Shown: positions 5,292 through 5,860 of the stretch, piece by piece
How positions within the stretch are numbered: position 1 is the stretch's first letter
Layout: the number at the start of each line of letters is the position of its first letter
Source of the DNA: Akkermansiaceae bacterium
GTDB lineage: Bacteria; Verrucomicrobiota; Verrucomicrobiia; Verrucomicrobiales; Akkermansiaceae
Assembly (NCBI GenBank): GCA_020627645.1
Contig: JAHDGN010000225.1
Location: 1 to 5,860, forward strand
Reading direction: 5' to 3'
DNA length: 5,860 nt
Made by a program: the position numbers and the translations under genes
The notes under the pieces: model-generated
The model's input: only the letters and a program-made list of their open reading frames with translations
Databases searched by the model: none
What the model was told of the DNA's origin: nothing

Positions 5292-5860
5292 ATGCGTTTT
5301 TTGAAGAGTCGTTGGTTTTGTTGGCCTTTTGCGGTTTTGGTCGTTTTGGTGGGGCTTTGGTTCATTCTGGAGCGGACGGCTGAGAGGGAGTTGAAGGCGG
5401 TTTATGAAGAATTAGAAAAGTCGGGAAGGCCGATGAGGTTGGAGGAGGTGCTACCACCCAGGTTGGAAGATGAGAAAAACGGGGTGGTTGAGTTGAGAAA
5501 GGCTTTTGTCGAGTTGAAACGGTTGGGTGGTGTGGTCGATGTGGAGCGAATTTCTTGGTTCAGGACACCAATTGAAGATGAGAACTATGAGGAGGATTTT
5601 TTTAAGGTGATGAGGAGTGGGAGGTTCGATGAATATTTCAGGCTTCTGGGGCAAGGGATGAATAAAGGAGGGTTTGATTTCGGTTTCGATTTTTCGGCGC
5701 CGGATGCGGGGATGGATGGAATTGGAGATATACGGAGAGCTTTTAGCCTTATTCGGGCGAGAGCCTTGTTCTTTGCTGAGGAGGGCCGTATCGAAGATGC
5801 TTGGGAGATGGCGGATTTATTGCTTCGCCTAGGAGTCTGTCGGACTGAAATGAGTAGCTA
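5292..5860 (+). CDS. Signal-anchored hypothetical protein, 3' end beyond window
   Basis: An open frame of 189 codons runs to the right edge with no stop. The product starts MRFLKSRWFC, then has one hydrophobic segment at about residues 11-25 (WPFAVLVVLVGLWFI), so it is probably a membrane-anchored protein with its bulk outside the cytoplasm. The following part is charged and helical: AERELKAVYEELEKSGRP, an EVLPPRLEDEKNG segment, later GIGDIRRAFSLIRARALFFAEEGRIEDAW. The layout of an anchor, then ELxAVxxxLxxxGxPxxxxE, then PPxxxxxNG, then helices resembles uncharacterised proteins I recall from Verrucomicrobiota and Planctomycetota. I know no function for them. AGGAG (5287-5291) touches the ATG with no gap, so TTG 5301, nine bases beyond it and also before the helix, may be the true start. 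Codon use is less G-extreme than in gnd. Confidence 0.68.
   Translation, partial: MRFLKSRWFCWPFAVLVVLVGLWFILERTAERELKAVYEELEKSGRPMRLEEVLPPRLEDEKNGVVELRKAFVELKRLGGVVDVERISWFRTPIEDENYEEDFFKVMRSGRFDEYFRLLGQGMNKGGFDFGFDFSAPDAGMDGIGDIRRAFSLIRARALFFAEEGRIEDAWEMADLLLRLGVCRTEMSS

Overview
The window looks like chromosomal DNA from a member of the Verrucomicrobiota or a close PVC-group relative. This is inferred from the subfamily-style sequences of the pterin-gene pair and the deacylase, a lineage-typical hypothetical membrane protein, and intergenic patches of degenerate ~10-bp periodic repeats. Base composition is very lopsided: the + strand is G-rich and C-poor whichever strand codes. Plus-strand genes therefore favour NNG/NNT codons, while the minus-strand gene favours NNC.

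Layout: (1) Bases 1-1021 hold a minus-strand pair. A short-chain dehydrogenase (SDR) resembling plant NADPH-dependent pterin aldehyde reductase overlaps by 4 bp (ATGA) with a dihydropteroate-synthase (FolP)-like gene. The FolP-like gene runs off the left edge and is frameshifted near codon 30. (2) Divergently, 1093-2157 encodes a zinc deacylase of the succinylglutamate desuccinylase/aspartoacylase family with a C-terminal lipoyl-like domain. (3) 2158-2320 carries two short periodic repeat patches and a possible promoter. (4) 2321-2641 encodes an unrecognised two-helix membrane protein. (5) 2706-3257 encodes an isochorismatase-fold cysteine hydrolase with a very strong ribosome binding site. 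(6) 3399-4832 encodes a complete 6-phosphogluconate dehydrogenase (Gnd), preceded by a terminator-like hairpin that overlaps its ribosome-binding region. (7) 4833-5291 is a 459-bp non-coding patchwork of repeats, including a ~100-bp block present twice and a REP-like palindrome. (8) From 5292 to the right edge runs the N-terminal part of an unrecognised signal-anchored protein.

The clearest functional link is the SDR/FolP-like pair, consistent with pterin or folate salvage. The plus-strand genes share orientation but have spacers of 64-163 bp and no obvious common pathway. Gnd is ordinary central metabolism (oxidative pentose phosphate pathway). I see no defence system, CRISPR array, transposase, tRNA or rRNA.
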